From contig NZ_NMQZ01000037.1 in NCBI RefSeq assembly GCF_002864685.1, forward strand, positions 1-56,315: a DNA stretch of 56,315 nt, read 5' to 3'. This DNA comes from Alloalcanivorax mobilis (GTDB lineage: Bacteria; Pseudomonadota; Gammaproteobacteria; Pseudomonadales; Alcanivoracaceae). Of this stretch, positions 44,022-53,076 are shown piece after piece. How positions within the stretch are numbered: the stretch's first letter is position 1; each line of letters starts with the position of its first letter. Made by a program: the position numbers and the translations under genes. The notes under the pieces were generated by a model that saw only the letters and a list, made by a program, of their open reading frames with translations, searched no databases and was not told the origin of the DNA.

Positions 44022-45401
44022 ATGCGAGACTACCGCCGCCAGGATGGCGAAACCCTGTACTGGCCCCTGGGCCCTTTTAAAGTCCGGCTGCCGTTCATCC
44101 ATTACCGCTTCGAGTGGCCCGACTACCTGCAGGGCTTGCTGATGTGCGCGGTGGATCTGGCCGCGATCCCGCTGATGACCGAGTTGCTGGGCATGCCGTT
44201 CGAGGCGGCGCTGGCGGTGGTGATGCTCAATGGCCTGCTCTACCTGGCCCACCACCTGCTCGGCGACCCGGTGGTGCCAGGCTGGATCACGCCGGCGATC
44301 CCGCTGCTGATGGCCTACTGCCAGACCTTCCCGGAAGGCCCCGAGCGCATCCATGCGCTGATCGCCTTTCAGCTCTTGCTCGGTGTGTTTTGTATCGGCC
44401 TGGGTGCCACCGGGCTGTCACGACGCGTGGTCAACGTGGTGCCGCCGGCGATCAAGGCGGGCATTATCATGGGCGCGGGCATCGCCGCGGTGAGCACCGT
44501 GTTTGAAGCCGGCGGACGCTTCGAGAGCTTCCCCTGGACCATCTCCATCGCCATTGGCATCGCCTTTTATTTGATTTTTTCTCGTCATTTCGCGGTACTG
44601 AAAAACCGCAATGCGTTCTGGTCGACCCTGGGCAAGCTGGGAATTTTTCCGATCATCGCGCTGGCGATCATGATCGCGCCGATCTTCAGTGAAGCGCCCT
44701 GGCCGACCATCGAGTGGGGCTTCTCCAAGCCGGATTTCGCCACCCTGTGGAATGAGTACACGGTGTTCGGGCTGGGGTTGCCGTCGCCGGGTATGTTCCT
44801 GCAGGCGATACCGACCATGCTGGCCGCGTACATCGTGTTGTTTGGCGATGTGCTGCAGGGCAAGGCCCTGCTGCATGAAGCGGACGATGCCCGCCAGGAT
44901 GAAAAGATTGATTACGACGCCGACCGCGCCCACATGATCTTTGGCGGCCGCAACGCCACCATGAGCATTCTCGGCCCGGACGTGGCCATGTGCGGCCCGC
45001 TCTGGGCGGCGATGCACGTGGTGATCGTGGAACGCTTCAAGGCAGGCCGCAAAGCCATGGACTCGATCTTCGGCGGCGCCGGCTCGTTCCGCTGGGGCAC
45101 CAACACCGGCCTGCTGCTGATGCCGATTGTCAGCCTGGTGGAGCCGATTCTCGGTGTCGCCCTGGCGCTGACCCTGTTGATCCAGGGCTATGTGAGCGTG
45201 CGCATTGGCATTCTCGAGGCGCGCAGCCAGCGCGATCTGGGCATCGCCGGCGTGATCGCCGCGGTGCTCGCGGTGCAAGGCGCCACCTGGGCGTTCGCGG
45301 TGGGCGTGGCCCTGTGTCTGCTGATCTACGGCCGCCACTTTTTCCGCGGCGAAAACGATCACACTTTTAGTAAAGACACGGATGATACGTCCGGTCGATA
45401 A
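44022..45401 (+). CDS. Putative NCS2-like (xanthine/uracil permease-type) membrane transporter
   Basis: 459 residues with about 12 helices. After a hydrophilic start (MRDYRRQDGETLYWPLG) come helix patterns such as VNVVPPAIKAGIIMGAGIAA and a cytoplasmic loop with DVLQGKALLHEADDARQDEKIDYD. General layout recalls NCS2 or sulfate-permease-fold carriers, though no signature settles it. Start at 44022 has GGAAAGG upstream. It is the first gene of an operon with a dehydrogenase and VOC protein, so it may import their substrate. Confidence 0.5.
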   Translation: MRDYRRQDGETLYWPLGPFKVRLPFIHYRFEWPDYLQGLLMCAVDLAAIPLMTELLGMPFEAALAVVMLNGLLYLAHHLLGDPVVPGWITPAIPLLMAYCQTFPEGPERIHALIAFQLLLGVFCIGLGATGLSRRVVNVVPPAIKAGIIMGAGIAAVSTVFEAGGRFESFPWTISIAIGIAFYLIFSRHFAVLKNRNAFWSTLGKLGIFPIIALAIMIAPIFSEAPWPTIEWGFSKPDFATLWNEYTVFGLGLPSPGMFLQAIPTMLAAYIVLFGDVLQGKALLHEADDARQDEKIDYDADRAHMIFGGRNATMSILGPDVAMCGPLWAAMHVVIVERFKAGRKAMDSIFGGAGSFRWGTNTGLLLMPIVSLVEPILGVALALTLLIQGYVSVRIGILEARSQRDLGIAGVIAAVLAVQGATWAFAVGVALCLLIYGRHFFRGENDHTFSKDTDDTSGR

Positions 45402-45450
45402 CGGTTTGGCGGCGCCCTGGCGCCGCCCGATTCAACGCAAGGGAGAGACT

Positions 45451-46578
45451 ATGAAAACGCGCGCGGCGGTACTTCACGAGATGGGGGCCAGCAAACCCTA
45501 CAAGGATTCACAACCGCTGAAGATCGAGGAAGTGGAACTGGATGCACCGGGCCACGGCGAAATCCTGGTGCGGGTTCGCGCCGCCGGGCTGTGCCATTCC
45601 GATCTGTCGGTGATCGATGGCAATCGCCCCCGGCCGCTGCCCATGGCACTGGGTCATGAAGCCGCCGGCGAAGTCATGGAAGTGGGCGACGGTGTCACCG
45701 ATCTGCAAGTGGGCGATCACGTGGTGTTCTCGTTCGTGCCCAGCTGCGGCACCTGCGATTATTGCCTGGGCGGCCGCGCGGCGCTGTGCGCGCCCGGCGC
45801 CGTGGCCAACAACGAAGGGGTGCTGCTCGGCGGCGGGCATCGCTTGCACCAGGGCGACGCCACCATCAATCATCATCTGGGCGTGTCCGGCTTCGCCGAA
45901 TACGCGGTCACCTCGCGGCGCTCGGCGGTGAAAGTGAACAAGGATCTGCCGTTCGACATCGCCGCCGTGTTCGGATGCGCGGTGCTCACCGGCGTCGGCG
46001 CGGTGGTGCACACCGCCGGTCTGCGCGCCGGCCAGTCGGTGCTGGTGGTGGGCCTGGGCGGCGTCGGCCTGTCGGCGGTGCTCGGCGCGGTGGCCGGCGG
46101 CGCCCGCCAGGTGATCGCCGCGGACATCGCCCAAGACAAACTGGACATGGCCAAATCCCTGGGCGCCACCCATGTGGTCAACTCCGGCGATGAAGACGCG
46201 GTGGAGCAGGTCAAGAAGATCAGCGGCGGCGGCGTGGACATCGCCGCCGAGTTCGCCGGGGTTGGCCCGGCGCTGGAATTCGCCTTCGCCGCCACCGGCA
46301 AGGGCGGCACCACGGTCACCGCCGGGCTGCCCCACCCGAGCACCCGGCTGGCGGTCAGCCCGGTGCAGATGGTCGCCGAGGAACGCCGTTTCATGGGTTC
46401 TTATCTGGGCGGCCACGTGCCGGCGCTGGATATTCCCGAGTACGTCGCGCTCTATCAGGCCGGCCGTCTGCCGGTGGACAAGCTGCTCACCCACCGTCTG
46501 ACGTTGGATCAGATCAACGAAGGCTTCGACCGGCTGGCCAGCGGCGAGGCGATTCGTCAGGTGATCGTGTTCGATTAA
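45451..46578 (+). CDS. Zinc-dependent alcohol dehydrogenase
   Basis: 375 residues, medium-chain type. Catalytic zinc ligands C48 (GLCHSDLSV) and H69-E70 (GHEAAGEV); structural zinc C99, C102, C105 and C113 (SCGTCDYCLGGRAALC); Rossmann GLGGVGLSAV with an acidic AADIA that favours NAD. The class is that of Zn-alcohol or aryl-alcohol dehydrogenases; the substrate is not evident. GGGAGAG precedes the ATG; 49 bp after the transporter. Confidence 0.88.
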   Translation: MKTRAAVLHEMGASKPYKDSQPLKIEEVELDAPGHGEILVRVRAAGLCHSDLSVIDGNRPRPLPMALGHEAAGEVMEVGDGVTDLQVGDHVVFSFVPSCGTCDYCLGGRAALCAPGAVANNEGVLLGGGHRLHQGDATINHHLGVSGFAEYAVTSRRSAVKVNKDLPFDIAAVFGCAVLTGVGAVVHTAGLRAGQSVLVVGLGGVGLSAVLGAVAGGARQVIAADIAQDKLDMAKSLGATHVVNSGDEDAVEQVKKISGGGVDIAAEFAGVGPALEFAFAATGKGGTTVTAGLPHPSTRLAVSPVQMVAEERRFMGSYLGGHVPALDIPEYVALYQAGRLPVDKLLTHRLTLDQINEGFDRLASGEAIRQVIVFD

Positions 46579-46611
46579 CCGATCATCATGGCGGCCAACA
46601 GGGAGAAAAGG

Positions 46612-47382
46612 ATGTCTTATTTACGGCTTCGCCAGGTGTGCCTGGTGGCATCGGAACTGGAAACGGCGGTGGCGGATTTGCGCCACATTCTTGATCTGCA
46701 CGTCTGCCATCGCGATCCGAATCTGGCCCGCTATGGGCTGGAAAACGTGATCTTCGCCATCGGCGACCGCTTCGTGGAAATCGTCGCGCCGATTCGCGAA
46801 GGCACCACCGCCGAGCGGTTTCTGCAGCGCTCCGGCGGCAAGGGCGGCTACATGGCGATTTTTGATTGCGACGATCCAGTGGGCCGCGCCGAGCATTGCG
46901 CCGACCTGGGCGTGGTGGAAGTGAACCGGGTGCGTGTGGAGAGCTATCTGGGGGTGCAGCTTCACCCCCGCGATTGCCGCGCGGCCATGATCGAGTTCAA
47001 TCACACCGAGGGCGGCGAGCCCCTGGACGGACCGTACTGGCCGGCGGGAGAAGACTGGCGCGAGAGCCCCACCTCCACGGTGGCGCGAACGCTGACTGGC
47101 GTCGACCTGGAAACACCGGTGCCGGAAGACCTGGCCGGCCATTGGGCGCGCATTCTGGAGCTGCCGCTGGACCACTCTGACGACACGCCCACCCTGGAGT
47201 CCGGCGGCGCGGCCCTGCGCTTTCTGCACGGCGACGGTGAGCGGGAATGTCTGAGCGCCCTGCACCTGAACGTGAAAGGCGTGGACGACGTCCTGGCCCG
47301 CGCCGGGGAACGCGGTTACACCGTCCGTGACGGCCGCTTCCGGCTCGCCGGTGTGGACTGGTGTCCGAAAGCGGGCCGGTAG
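46612..47382 (+). CDS. VOC-family (glyoxalase-like) protein
   Basis: 256 residues. Opens with LRLRQVCLVASELETAVADLR, the first beta-alpha unit of the vicinal-oxygen-chelate fold; a second unit appears near ALHLNVKGVDDVLARAGERG. Resembles glyoxalase-like domain proteins (PF13468-like). Start at 46612 has GGAG at 7 bases; an upstream ATG at 46588 is weaker. It ends the transporter-ADH-VOC operon and may act on the product of the dehydrogenase (inference). Confidence 0.8.
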   Translation: MSYLRLRQVCLVASELETAVADLRHILDLHVCHRDPNLARYGLENVIFAIGDRFVEIVAPIREGTTAERFLQRSGGKGGYMAIFDCDDPVGRAEHCADLGVVEVNRVRVESYLGVQLHPRDCRAAMIEFNHTEGGEPLDGPYWPAGEDWRESPTSTVARTLTGVDLETPVPEDLAGHWARILELPLDHSDDTPTLESGGAALRFLHGDGERECLSALHLNVKGVDDVLARAGERGYTVRDGRFRLAGVDWCPKAGR

Positions 47383-47417
47383 ACCACGGCGCTCATTAAC
47401 CTCAAGCCGTGCCGGCC

Positions 47418-47547
47418 CCCTCTCCCCAACCCCTCTCCCGCCAGGGGAGAGGGGCTAACAAACCCTGCCCGGAGGGACCGACAGAGGCTGCCGGCCGCTT
47501 TCTGGAGGGTCCCCTCTCCCCTGGCGGGAGAGGGGTTGGGGAGAGGG
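47418..47547. repeat. Perfect 37-bp inverted repeat (REPIN-like doublet)
   Basis: 47418-47454 and 47511-47547 are exact reverse complements, 56 bases apart. Each arm itself contains CCCCTCTCCC ... GGGGAGAGGGG as a small hairpin. Elements of this CCCTCTCC type are widespread in gammaproteobacterial intergenic DNA, as I recall. It sits between the convergent VOC and NTF2-like genes. No gene is seen in the gap. Confidence 0.9.
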
Positions 47548-47616
47548 ACAGGGAGAGGGGCAGACCGTCAACTCATACCGGCAACACCTGCATGGCGCCA
47601 CGCGCTATTGAGTGGT

Positions 47617-48006
47617 TCATTTCAGTTTTTCCAGCATGGCGCCCATCATTTCGTGGATCTTGTTGACCGCTTTGAGGGGACGGACCATCACCTTGAAGTC
47701 GTCGATGCGTCCGTCCGCGTCGCAGTGAATGATGTCCACGCCGTTGAGTTGAATGCCATCCAGTTCGGTGGTGAATTCCAGCATCGCGTTGTCGCCGTCG
47801 AGCACCTCGCGCAGGTACCGGAAGTGCTCGTTGTTGAGCGTGTGCAGAGCGGCGGTGAGGTAAAGGCGGGTAATCGCCTTGCCCTGTTGAGGGGTGTGCA
47901 CCACCGGCGAGTGGAACACCACGTTGTCCGCCAGGATCTCGTCCAGGGCGGCGCTGTCTTTGGCGTCCACCAGCTTGTGCCATTGTGCGATGGTCTGTTC
48001 GATCAT
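47617..48006 (-). CDS. NTF2-like (SnoaL-type) protein
   Basis: 129 residues, a single NTF2-like cone fold: IAQWHKLVDAKDSAALDEIL, FHSPVVHTPQQGKAI, and IIHCDADGRIDDFKVMVRPL. Members are isomerases, dehydratases or simple ligand binders. Start 48006 with GGAG at 8 bases; the frame is open to 48033. A TTTACA-TGTAAA dyad is placed just upstream. Confidence 0.82.
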   Translation of the reverse strand: MIEQTIAQWHKLVDAKDSAALDEILADNVVFHSPVVHTPQQGKAITRLYLTAALHTLNNEHFRYLREVLDGDNAMLEFTTELDGIQLNGVDIIHCDADGRIDDFKVMVRPLKAVNKIHEMMGAMLEKLK

Positions 48007-48033
48007 GGTCGGGCTCCTCGGGAAAGAGTTCAA

Positions 48034-48046
48034 TTTACACTGTAAA
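48034..48046. promoter_or_regulatory. Palindrome TTTACA-C-TGTAAA upstream of the NTF2-like gene
   Basis: Perfect 6-1-6 dyad 28 bp upstream of the ATG at 48006, within the 66-bp gap after rdgC. Its position suits a repressor site. The half-sites recall the TGTAAAG operators at 18752-18807 but in the opposite arrangement. Confidence 0.45.
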
Positions 48047-48072
48047 CACTTCCCCGGAAAGCCGCGCCCGGC

Positions 48073-48987
48073 TCAGCCGGCGGGCGCTTGCGCTTCCACC
48101 TCGAAGTGGCTGTAAAGGGTGTCCAAGGCGCCGCGCAGCGTGCCGCCCTGCACCGTGATGCGGGCCATCAGTTCGGCCATCGCGTCTTCCGCGTCGATGG
48201 CGTCGATGTTTTCCTGGATCAGATCCAGCGGCTTGATTCGCTTGATCGAAAAGTCCTGCAGAAGATCCAGTTCCAGCTCGTCGTTGAAGCACAGGTTAAG
48301 GCGTACCGCCACCATGCTTTCCAGGTGCGCGAGAATCTCTTCCTGGCTCAGGTCGACGGCGGTAAAGCGCACGCTGGCGCCTTCGCCCTTGCCATCCTTC
48401 AACTCACAACGGTCGCCCAGGGTAAAACGCTCCGGCAAGCCGGCGGGCTGTTGCAGCCAGTGGTTGAAGGCGGTGGCGGTGGCGGTCGGCGCCGAGGGGC
48501 GGGTTACCGGCAGCGAACCGAGCGCCTTGCGCAGCGCCGAGACGACCTGCTCAGCGCGGCTCTCCGAGGCGCAATCAACCAGGATGCGACGGCGCTCCAT
48601 GTCCACCAGCACCGGCACCCGGCGCGAGCGCGTGAACGCTTTGGGCAGCAGTTCAAAGGTGATCTGGTCTTTGAGATCGGCGCGTTCCTTGCGGCCGATT
48701 TTGCGACCTTCCTGGTCTTGCAGCGCTTCGACGCGCTCATCCAGCTCTTCCTTGATCACCGGGCCAGGCAGCAGACGCACGATTTCCTGATACATGAAGT
48801 AAAGAAAGCCCTCGGCGGGAATCACCATGCGCGCTTCGCCCTTAAGAGGCGGCACGAAGCCCTCGCTGCTCAGGCTCTGCGGACCACAGGGCGGGCAGTA
48901 GGCCTGGTCCAGCTTTTCTTCCAGTTCGGCGGCGGTAAAGGCGAAAGGGTCGGCGCTGAGAAAAACGGTGAGGTTCTTGATCCACAT
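48073..48987 (-). CDS. rdgC: Recombination-associated protein RdgC
   Basis: 304 residues, the normal size. Begins MWIKNLTVFL, with the F-x-PCGPQSLSSEGFVPP block and LLPKAFTRSRRVPVLVD typical of RdgC, and the C-terminal DLIQENIDAIDAEDAMAELMAR. It forms a ring dimer on double-stranded DNA and limits RecA action. The open frame extends to 49116 but MWIKN is the family start. Confidence 0.95.
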   Translation of the reverse strand: MWIKNLTVFLSADPFAFTAAELEEKLDQAYCPPCGPQSLSSEGFVPPLKGEARMVIPAEGFLYFMYQEIVRLLPGPVIKEELDERVEALQDQEGRKIGRKERADLKDQITFELLPKAFTRSRRVPVLVDMERRRILVDCASESRAEQVVSALRKALGSLPVTRPSAPTATATAFNHWLQQPAGLPERFTLGDRCELKDGKGEGASVRFTAVDLSQEEILAHLESMVAVRLNLCFNDELELDLLQDFSIKRIKPLDLIQENIDAIDAEDAMAELMARITVQGGTLRGALDTLYSHFEVEAQAPAG

Positions 48988-49143
48988 AGTGCGCGGGTTC
49001 CATTGATAGAGCACGGCCGTCGTGGCCGGGAGCGAGGGTAAAAGGAAAGCGGCCACACTAGCGGAGCCGGGGAAGCGTCTCAAGCGTTGACTGACGGCAG
49101 GGGCAACCGGGGCCATGAACCGGCCCCGGGCACGTCGTGCGTG

Positions 49144-49668
49144 TTATTGGTCCTGGGTGGGCTCCATGGTCTGAAGCTGGCGCGCCATTTCCAGGTGGCT
49201 GTTGAGCATCGGCAACTTGGTCTTGGCGAATTGCGTGAGCTCATCGTCGTTCAGTTGCTCGCGGGCGTGCTCGATGTACTCGATCAGCCGCTCATGGGCG
49301 CTGATCTGCGTGTTGATAAAGGATTCGCTGAACAGATCGCCGCTGAGCACCATCAATTTGGCGGTGTTGGCGATGCCACGCGCATCGGCGTCGTCGGCCA
49401 TCTTCAGCTGCTTGCTGGACGCCAGGGTCTGCAGTTCGCTGTTCATGGTCTGATGGTCCTGCTTCAAACGTTCGGCGAAATCGCGGATTTCAGAACCGGC
49501 GTCGTCCTGGTCGATGGCGGTCTGCGCGATGTTGACGATACCGATGTTCATGGCCGAGACGTTACCGACGAACTCCTCGGCGGTGATCACGTCATCGGCC
49601 CGGGCCACGCCGGCCAGGGCGAAGCAGGTCATCAACAGCATCAAGGCTCGGGGCAGAAACGATTTCAT
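49144..49668 (-). CDS. DUF4142 periplasmic protein
   Basis: 174 residues. Signal peptide ending GVARA-DD. The helical body has IRDFAERLKQDHQTMNSELQ, the DUF4142 signature (F-A-x-x-M/L-x-x-DH-x3-N), which resembles a ferritin-like four-helix bundle. Function unknown; relatives appear in stress settings. GGAGAG lies before the ATG. Followed by 156 bp without a gene before rdgC starts. Confidence 0.85.
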   Translation of the reverse strand: MKSFLPRALMLLMTCFALAGVARADDVITAEEFVGNVSAMNIGIVNIAQTAIDQDDAGSEIRDFAERLKQDHQTMNSELQTLASSKQLKMADDADARGIANTAKLMVLSGDLFSESFINTQISAHERLIEYIEHAREQLNDDELTQFAKTKLPMLNSHLEMARQLQTMEPTQDQ

Positions 49669-49888
49669 GGGTCTCTCCTTAAAGTTAAGTCGTCCATGGC
49701 GGCGGCGCCTTGCTGGCGCGCACCGCGCGTACCGGCAGCGGTACTACTGGCGTTATAGGCGCGCCGGGCATCACTTAAAAGCCGCCGTGAACCGGCGCCC
49801 GCGCCGGGCGGATGCCAGCGGGGGCGTTGATGACGGGCGATGCGGGGCATGGAGCGGCGTTTCCCGGGAATGAAAAAGAGGGAAAAAT

Positions 49889-50716
49889 TCAGCCTTTGCC
49901 GGCTTTCAGGATCGCCTCCACCCGGGCCGCCAGCGCATCGGCGTCTGGCACGTCGATGGCGAACACCGTGCCCAGCAGCTCAAGCGCCTCCGTGGCACCG
50001 GCCAGGGCCCGCTCCTCGCGGTGGCCATCGGGACGATACAGGGTGTAACGGTCGTTCAACAGGCTGTGCCGGCCTTCGGGGGCAGCCCGGGCGGCGATCA
50101 GGTTGGTTACGAACATGGATTCCGGGTGATGCGAGAGATACCAACTGGCCACCTCATAATCCGCCAGCCACTGCTCCTCCAGATCAAACTTGTAGATCAG
50201 CTTCCAGGCGGCGGCGACCCGGGCTTCCAGAGCGAACAGGCGGCCCTCGGGCCGAACGCGGAAATCCTCATGGGGGGTGCGCTGAACGTCGCGTTCGCGC
50301 AGCCGCAACGGGCCGGTGGGGGTCATGCCGCCGAAGCCGGCGTCCACCAGATAGTCGGTGCCCTGCCATTCCACCAGCAGCAGCATGTGTGTTTGCGGCG
50401 GCCGGGCGTCGGCAGGGGCGTTCCAAAACACCCGCGCGGCCAGCCCCCGGGCGCGGAAACCGACCCGCCGCAGGGCCTCCAGCAGCAGCAGATTGTGCTC
50501 GTAGCAGTAACCGCCGCGCCGTTGCCGGATCAGCTTTTGTTGCAGGGCGGCAAGGTCCAGAGGCACCGCCTCACCCAACAATGGGCTGAGATTTTCGAAG
50601 GGCAGGTGCTGCGCGTGCAGCCTTTGAATCTCCGCCAGCACCGCCAGAGTCGCGCGCGGCTCGCCGTGAAACGCGATGCGCTTCAGGTAAGCGTGAAGAT
50701 CAAACGGTTCGGCCAT
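49889..50716 (-). CDS. nat: Arylamine N-acetyltransferase
   Basis: 275 residues. Catalytic triad C71 (RRGGYCYEHN), H110 (QTHMLLLV) and D125 (VDAGFGG), in the order and spacing of the NAT family, which acetylates arylamines and hydrazines from acetyl-CoA. LPFENLSPL near the start is also typical. Start 50716 was preferred to 50749 on family length. The 220 bp between it and the DUF4142 gene hold no visible gene. Confidence 0.93.
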   Translation of the reverse strand: MAEPFDLHAYLKRIAFHGEPRATLAVLAEIQRLHAQHLPFENLSPLLGEAVPLDLAALQQKLIRQRRGGYCYEHNLLLLEALRRVGFRARGLAARVFWNAPADARPPQTHMLLLVEWQGTDYLVDAGFGGMTPTGPLRLRERDVQRTPHEDFRVRPEGRLFALEARVAAAWKLIYKFDLEEQWLADYEVASWYLSHHPESMFVTNLIAARAAPEGRHSLLNDRYTLYRPDGHREERALAGATEALELLGTVFAIDVPDADALAARVEAILKAGKG

Positions 50717-50964
50717 CGGAGCCTCTCCAGTGATTGGGGCCACTGCCATCAGCCACTATAAGCGTCTCGCGAGGGGGCCTGAAAGCCCGGCCCGGCGGAT
50801 CACGCAGGTAGTCACACCCCATTGATGTGTTTTTGTCGCCCGGGCCGGTACATTATCGAATCAGACGTTCACCGCCCCGCCACTCAGGGCCACGAATCGA
50901 CGTTTATCACGATAACAACAGACACCCGCGCGCCGGGTGATGACAACAAGACAGGAGAGCCCGA

Positions 50965-52587
50965 ATGCTTGGCCAAATGATGCAACAACCGCTGCTGATC
51001 AGCGCTCAGATCGCCCATGCCGCCCGTTATCACGGCGATGGCGAAATTGTCTCGGTGGACACCGAAGGCGGCCTGCACCGCACCCGCTGGAGCGAAATCG
51101 AGCGCCGCAGCCGGCGTCTGGCGTCGGCACTCACCGGGTTGGGGCTGAAGCAGAGTGATCGGGTTGCCACCCTGGCCTGGAATAACCGCCGCCATCTCGA
51201 GGTGTATTTCGGGGTGTCCGGCGCCGGCCTGGTGTGCCACACCATCAACCCGCGCCTGTTTCCCGAGCAACTGGTGTACATCTTCAACCACGCCCATGAC
51301 CGGGTGCTGTTTATCGACAAGACCTTTCTACCGCTGATCGCCGCGATCCGTGACAAGCTGGAACATCTGGAACACGTGGTTCTGCTGGGCGGCAAGGACG
51401 ACGAGGCCGCCGCCAAGGTCGAGGGCCTGCAGTTCTACGAAGACCTGATCGAGGCCGGCGACGAAACCTACGCTTGGCCGGAGTTCGACGAAAACACCGC
51501 CTCCAGCCTGTGTTACACCTCGGGCACCACCGGCAACCCCAAAGGGGCACTCTATTCCCACCGCTCCACCGTGCTGCATTCGATGGCGGTGGCGCTGCCG
51601 GACAGCCTCGGGCTGTCGGCGCGCGATTGCATTCTGCCGGTGGTGCCCATGTTTCACGTGAACGCCTGGGGCATTCCCTACGCGGCGGCCATGGTCGGCG
51701 CGCGGCTGGTGCTGCCGGGGCCGGGTCTGGATGGCGACAGCCTGAAGAACCTGATCAACGACGAGAAAGTGACCCTCGCCGCCGGCGTGCCAACGCTGTG
51801 GAAGGGGCTGATCGATTCGCTCAAAAAGGCCGGCGAGAAAGTCCCCACCCTGACGCGCACGGTAATTGGCGGCTCCGCCTGCCCGCCGTCAATGATCGCC
51901 ACTTTCCGTGACGAGTACGGCGTCGACACCCTGCACGCTTGGGGCATGACCGAAACCAGCCCGGTGGGCTCGGTGAGCACCCTGCTGCACAAGCATCTGG
52001 CGCTGTCCGCCGATGAGCAGGCGGCGGTGCGGGCCAAACAGGGCCGGCCGCCGTTTGGCGTCGACCTGCGCATCGCCGACGCCGACGGCAACGAGCTGCC
52101 CCGTGACGGCGACACCCAGGGCGACCTGTACGCACGCGGCCATTGGGTGATCGACGCTTACTTCAACGTGGACACCCCGGCCCCGCACGTGGAGGGCTGG
52201 TTCCCCACCGGCGACGTGGCGACCCTGGACGAGAACGGCATCGTCACCATCAAGGACCGCTCCAAGGACATCATCAAATCCGGTGGCGAGTGGATCAGCT
52301 CGGTGGAGCTGGAAAATCTGGCCATGGGCATGGAGGGCATCGCCGACGCCGCCATCATCGCCGCCCGCCACGAGAAGTGGGACGAACGGCCGCTGCTGAT
52401 CGCCGTCAAGGAAGAAGGCCAGGACCCCTCGGAGCAGGAGATTCTCGACGCCTACCAGGGGCAGGTCGCGTCCTGGCAGATCCCCGACGCGGTGGTGTTC
52501 GTGGACCAACTGCCGCGCAACGCCACCGGCAAGGTGCTCAAGCGCACTCTGCGCGAGGAATACGACGGTTACCTGCTGAAAAAATAA
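50965..52587 (+). CDS. alkK: Medium-chain acyl-CoA ligase, AlkK-like
   Basis: 540 residues. P-loop [11 protein letters not shown] at 184-194, then [20 protein letters not shown] and [22 protein letters not shown], and the catalytic Lys in [13 protein letters not shown]. From the first residues ([12 protein letters not shown] ... HAARYHG) through to the end it follows AlkK of the Pseudomonas OCT alkane pathway as I recall it. It activates fatty acids from alkane oxidation to CoA esters. Transcribed alone, with 248 bp to the divergent nat gene. No alkane hydroxylase is in the window. Confidence 0.9.
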   Translation: MLGQMMQQPLLISAQIAHAARYHGDGEIVSVDTEGGLHRTRWSEIERRSRRLASALTGLGLKQSDRVATLAWNNRRHLEVYFGVSGAGLVCHTINPRLFPEQLVYIFNHAHDRVLFIDKTFLPLIAAIRDKLEHLEHVVLLGGKDDEAAAKVEGLQFYEDLIEAGDETYAWPEFDENTASSLCYTSGTTGNPKGALYSHRSTVLHSMAVALPDSLGLSARDCILPVVPMFHVNAWGIPYAAAMVGARLVLPGPGLDGDSLKNLINDEKVTLAAGVPTLWKGLIDSLKKAGEKVPTLTRTVIGGSACPPSMIATFRDEYGVDTLHAWGMTETSPVGSVSTLLHKHLALSADEQAAVRAKQGRPPFGVDLRIADADGNELPRDGDTQGDLYARGHWVIDAYFNVDTPAPHVEGWFPTGDVATLDENGIVTIKDRSKDIIKSGGEWISSVELENLAMGMEGIADAAIIAARHEKWDERPLLIAVKEEGQDPSEQEILDAYQGQVASWQIPDAVVFVDQLPRNATGKVLKRTLREEYDGYLLKK

Positions 52588-52592
52588 GCCGC

Positions 52593-52645
52593 GACGTCTG
52601 ACGTCTGACGTCTGACGTCTGACGTCTGACGTCTGACGTCTGACG
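52593..52645. repeat. Heptanucleotide tandem repeat, GACGTCT x 7.6
   Basis: Seven perfect GACGTCT copies (52593-52641) plus GACG, between the convergent alkK and YciI genes, 5 bp after the alkK stop. Each unit contains the palindrome GACGTC, so the array can fold on itself. Confidence 0.97.
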
Positions 52646-52667
52646 CCAATAATAAGACACGGCCGGC

Positions 52668-53012
52668 TTATACCGCCAGCTCACGCAGTGGCCGCACTTC
52701 AATGCTGCCCACGCGGGCCGGCGGAATGCCGGCGGCGAGGCGGATCGCCTCGTTCAGGTCACGGGCCTGGATCAGGTAAAAACCCGCCAATTGCTCCTTG
52801 GTCTCGGCGAACGGCCCGTCGGTGACCGAGGTCTCGCCGCCGCGCACCCGCACGGTGACGGCGCTGGCCACCGGTTGCAGGGCTTCGCCGGCCAGCATCG
52901 CGCCGCTTTCGTAGAGCCCCTCGCTGTAGTGCTTGCACTCTTCGTCGCGGGGGCTGTCGGGCAAGGTGTGCAGCTTGTCCTCTTCGCTATAGACCAAACA
53001 CAGGTATTTCAT
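52668..53012 (-). CDS. YciI-family (DGPF) protein
   Basis: 114 residues. Contains D65-G66-P67-F68-A-E-T-K-E-Q, the DGPF motif, and the YciI fold start MKYLCLVYSEED. Genes of this type accompany ECF42-type sigma factors, which are thought to control them. It lies 64 bp downstream of the sigma gene. Confidence 0.9.
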   Translation of the reverse strand: MKYLCLVYSEEDKLHTLPDSPRDEECKHYSEGLYESGAMLAGEALQPVASAVTVRVRGGETSVTDGPFAETKEQLAGFYLIQARDLNEAIRLAAGIPPARVGSIEVRPLRELAV

Positions 53013-53076
53013 GGCGGGCTCGCTCCGGTTGGTTTGTCACTCAGGGTCTGTTCACACTAATCGTGCGCCATTGGCG

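Noticed and set aside
52593-52645. Possible CRISPR array at the GACGTCT repeats
   Set aside because: Units are 7 bp and contiguous, without spacers; the same is true of the AATCCTG array at 19413.
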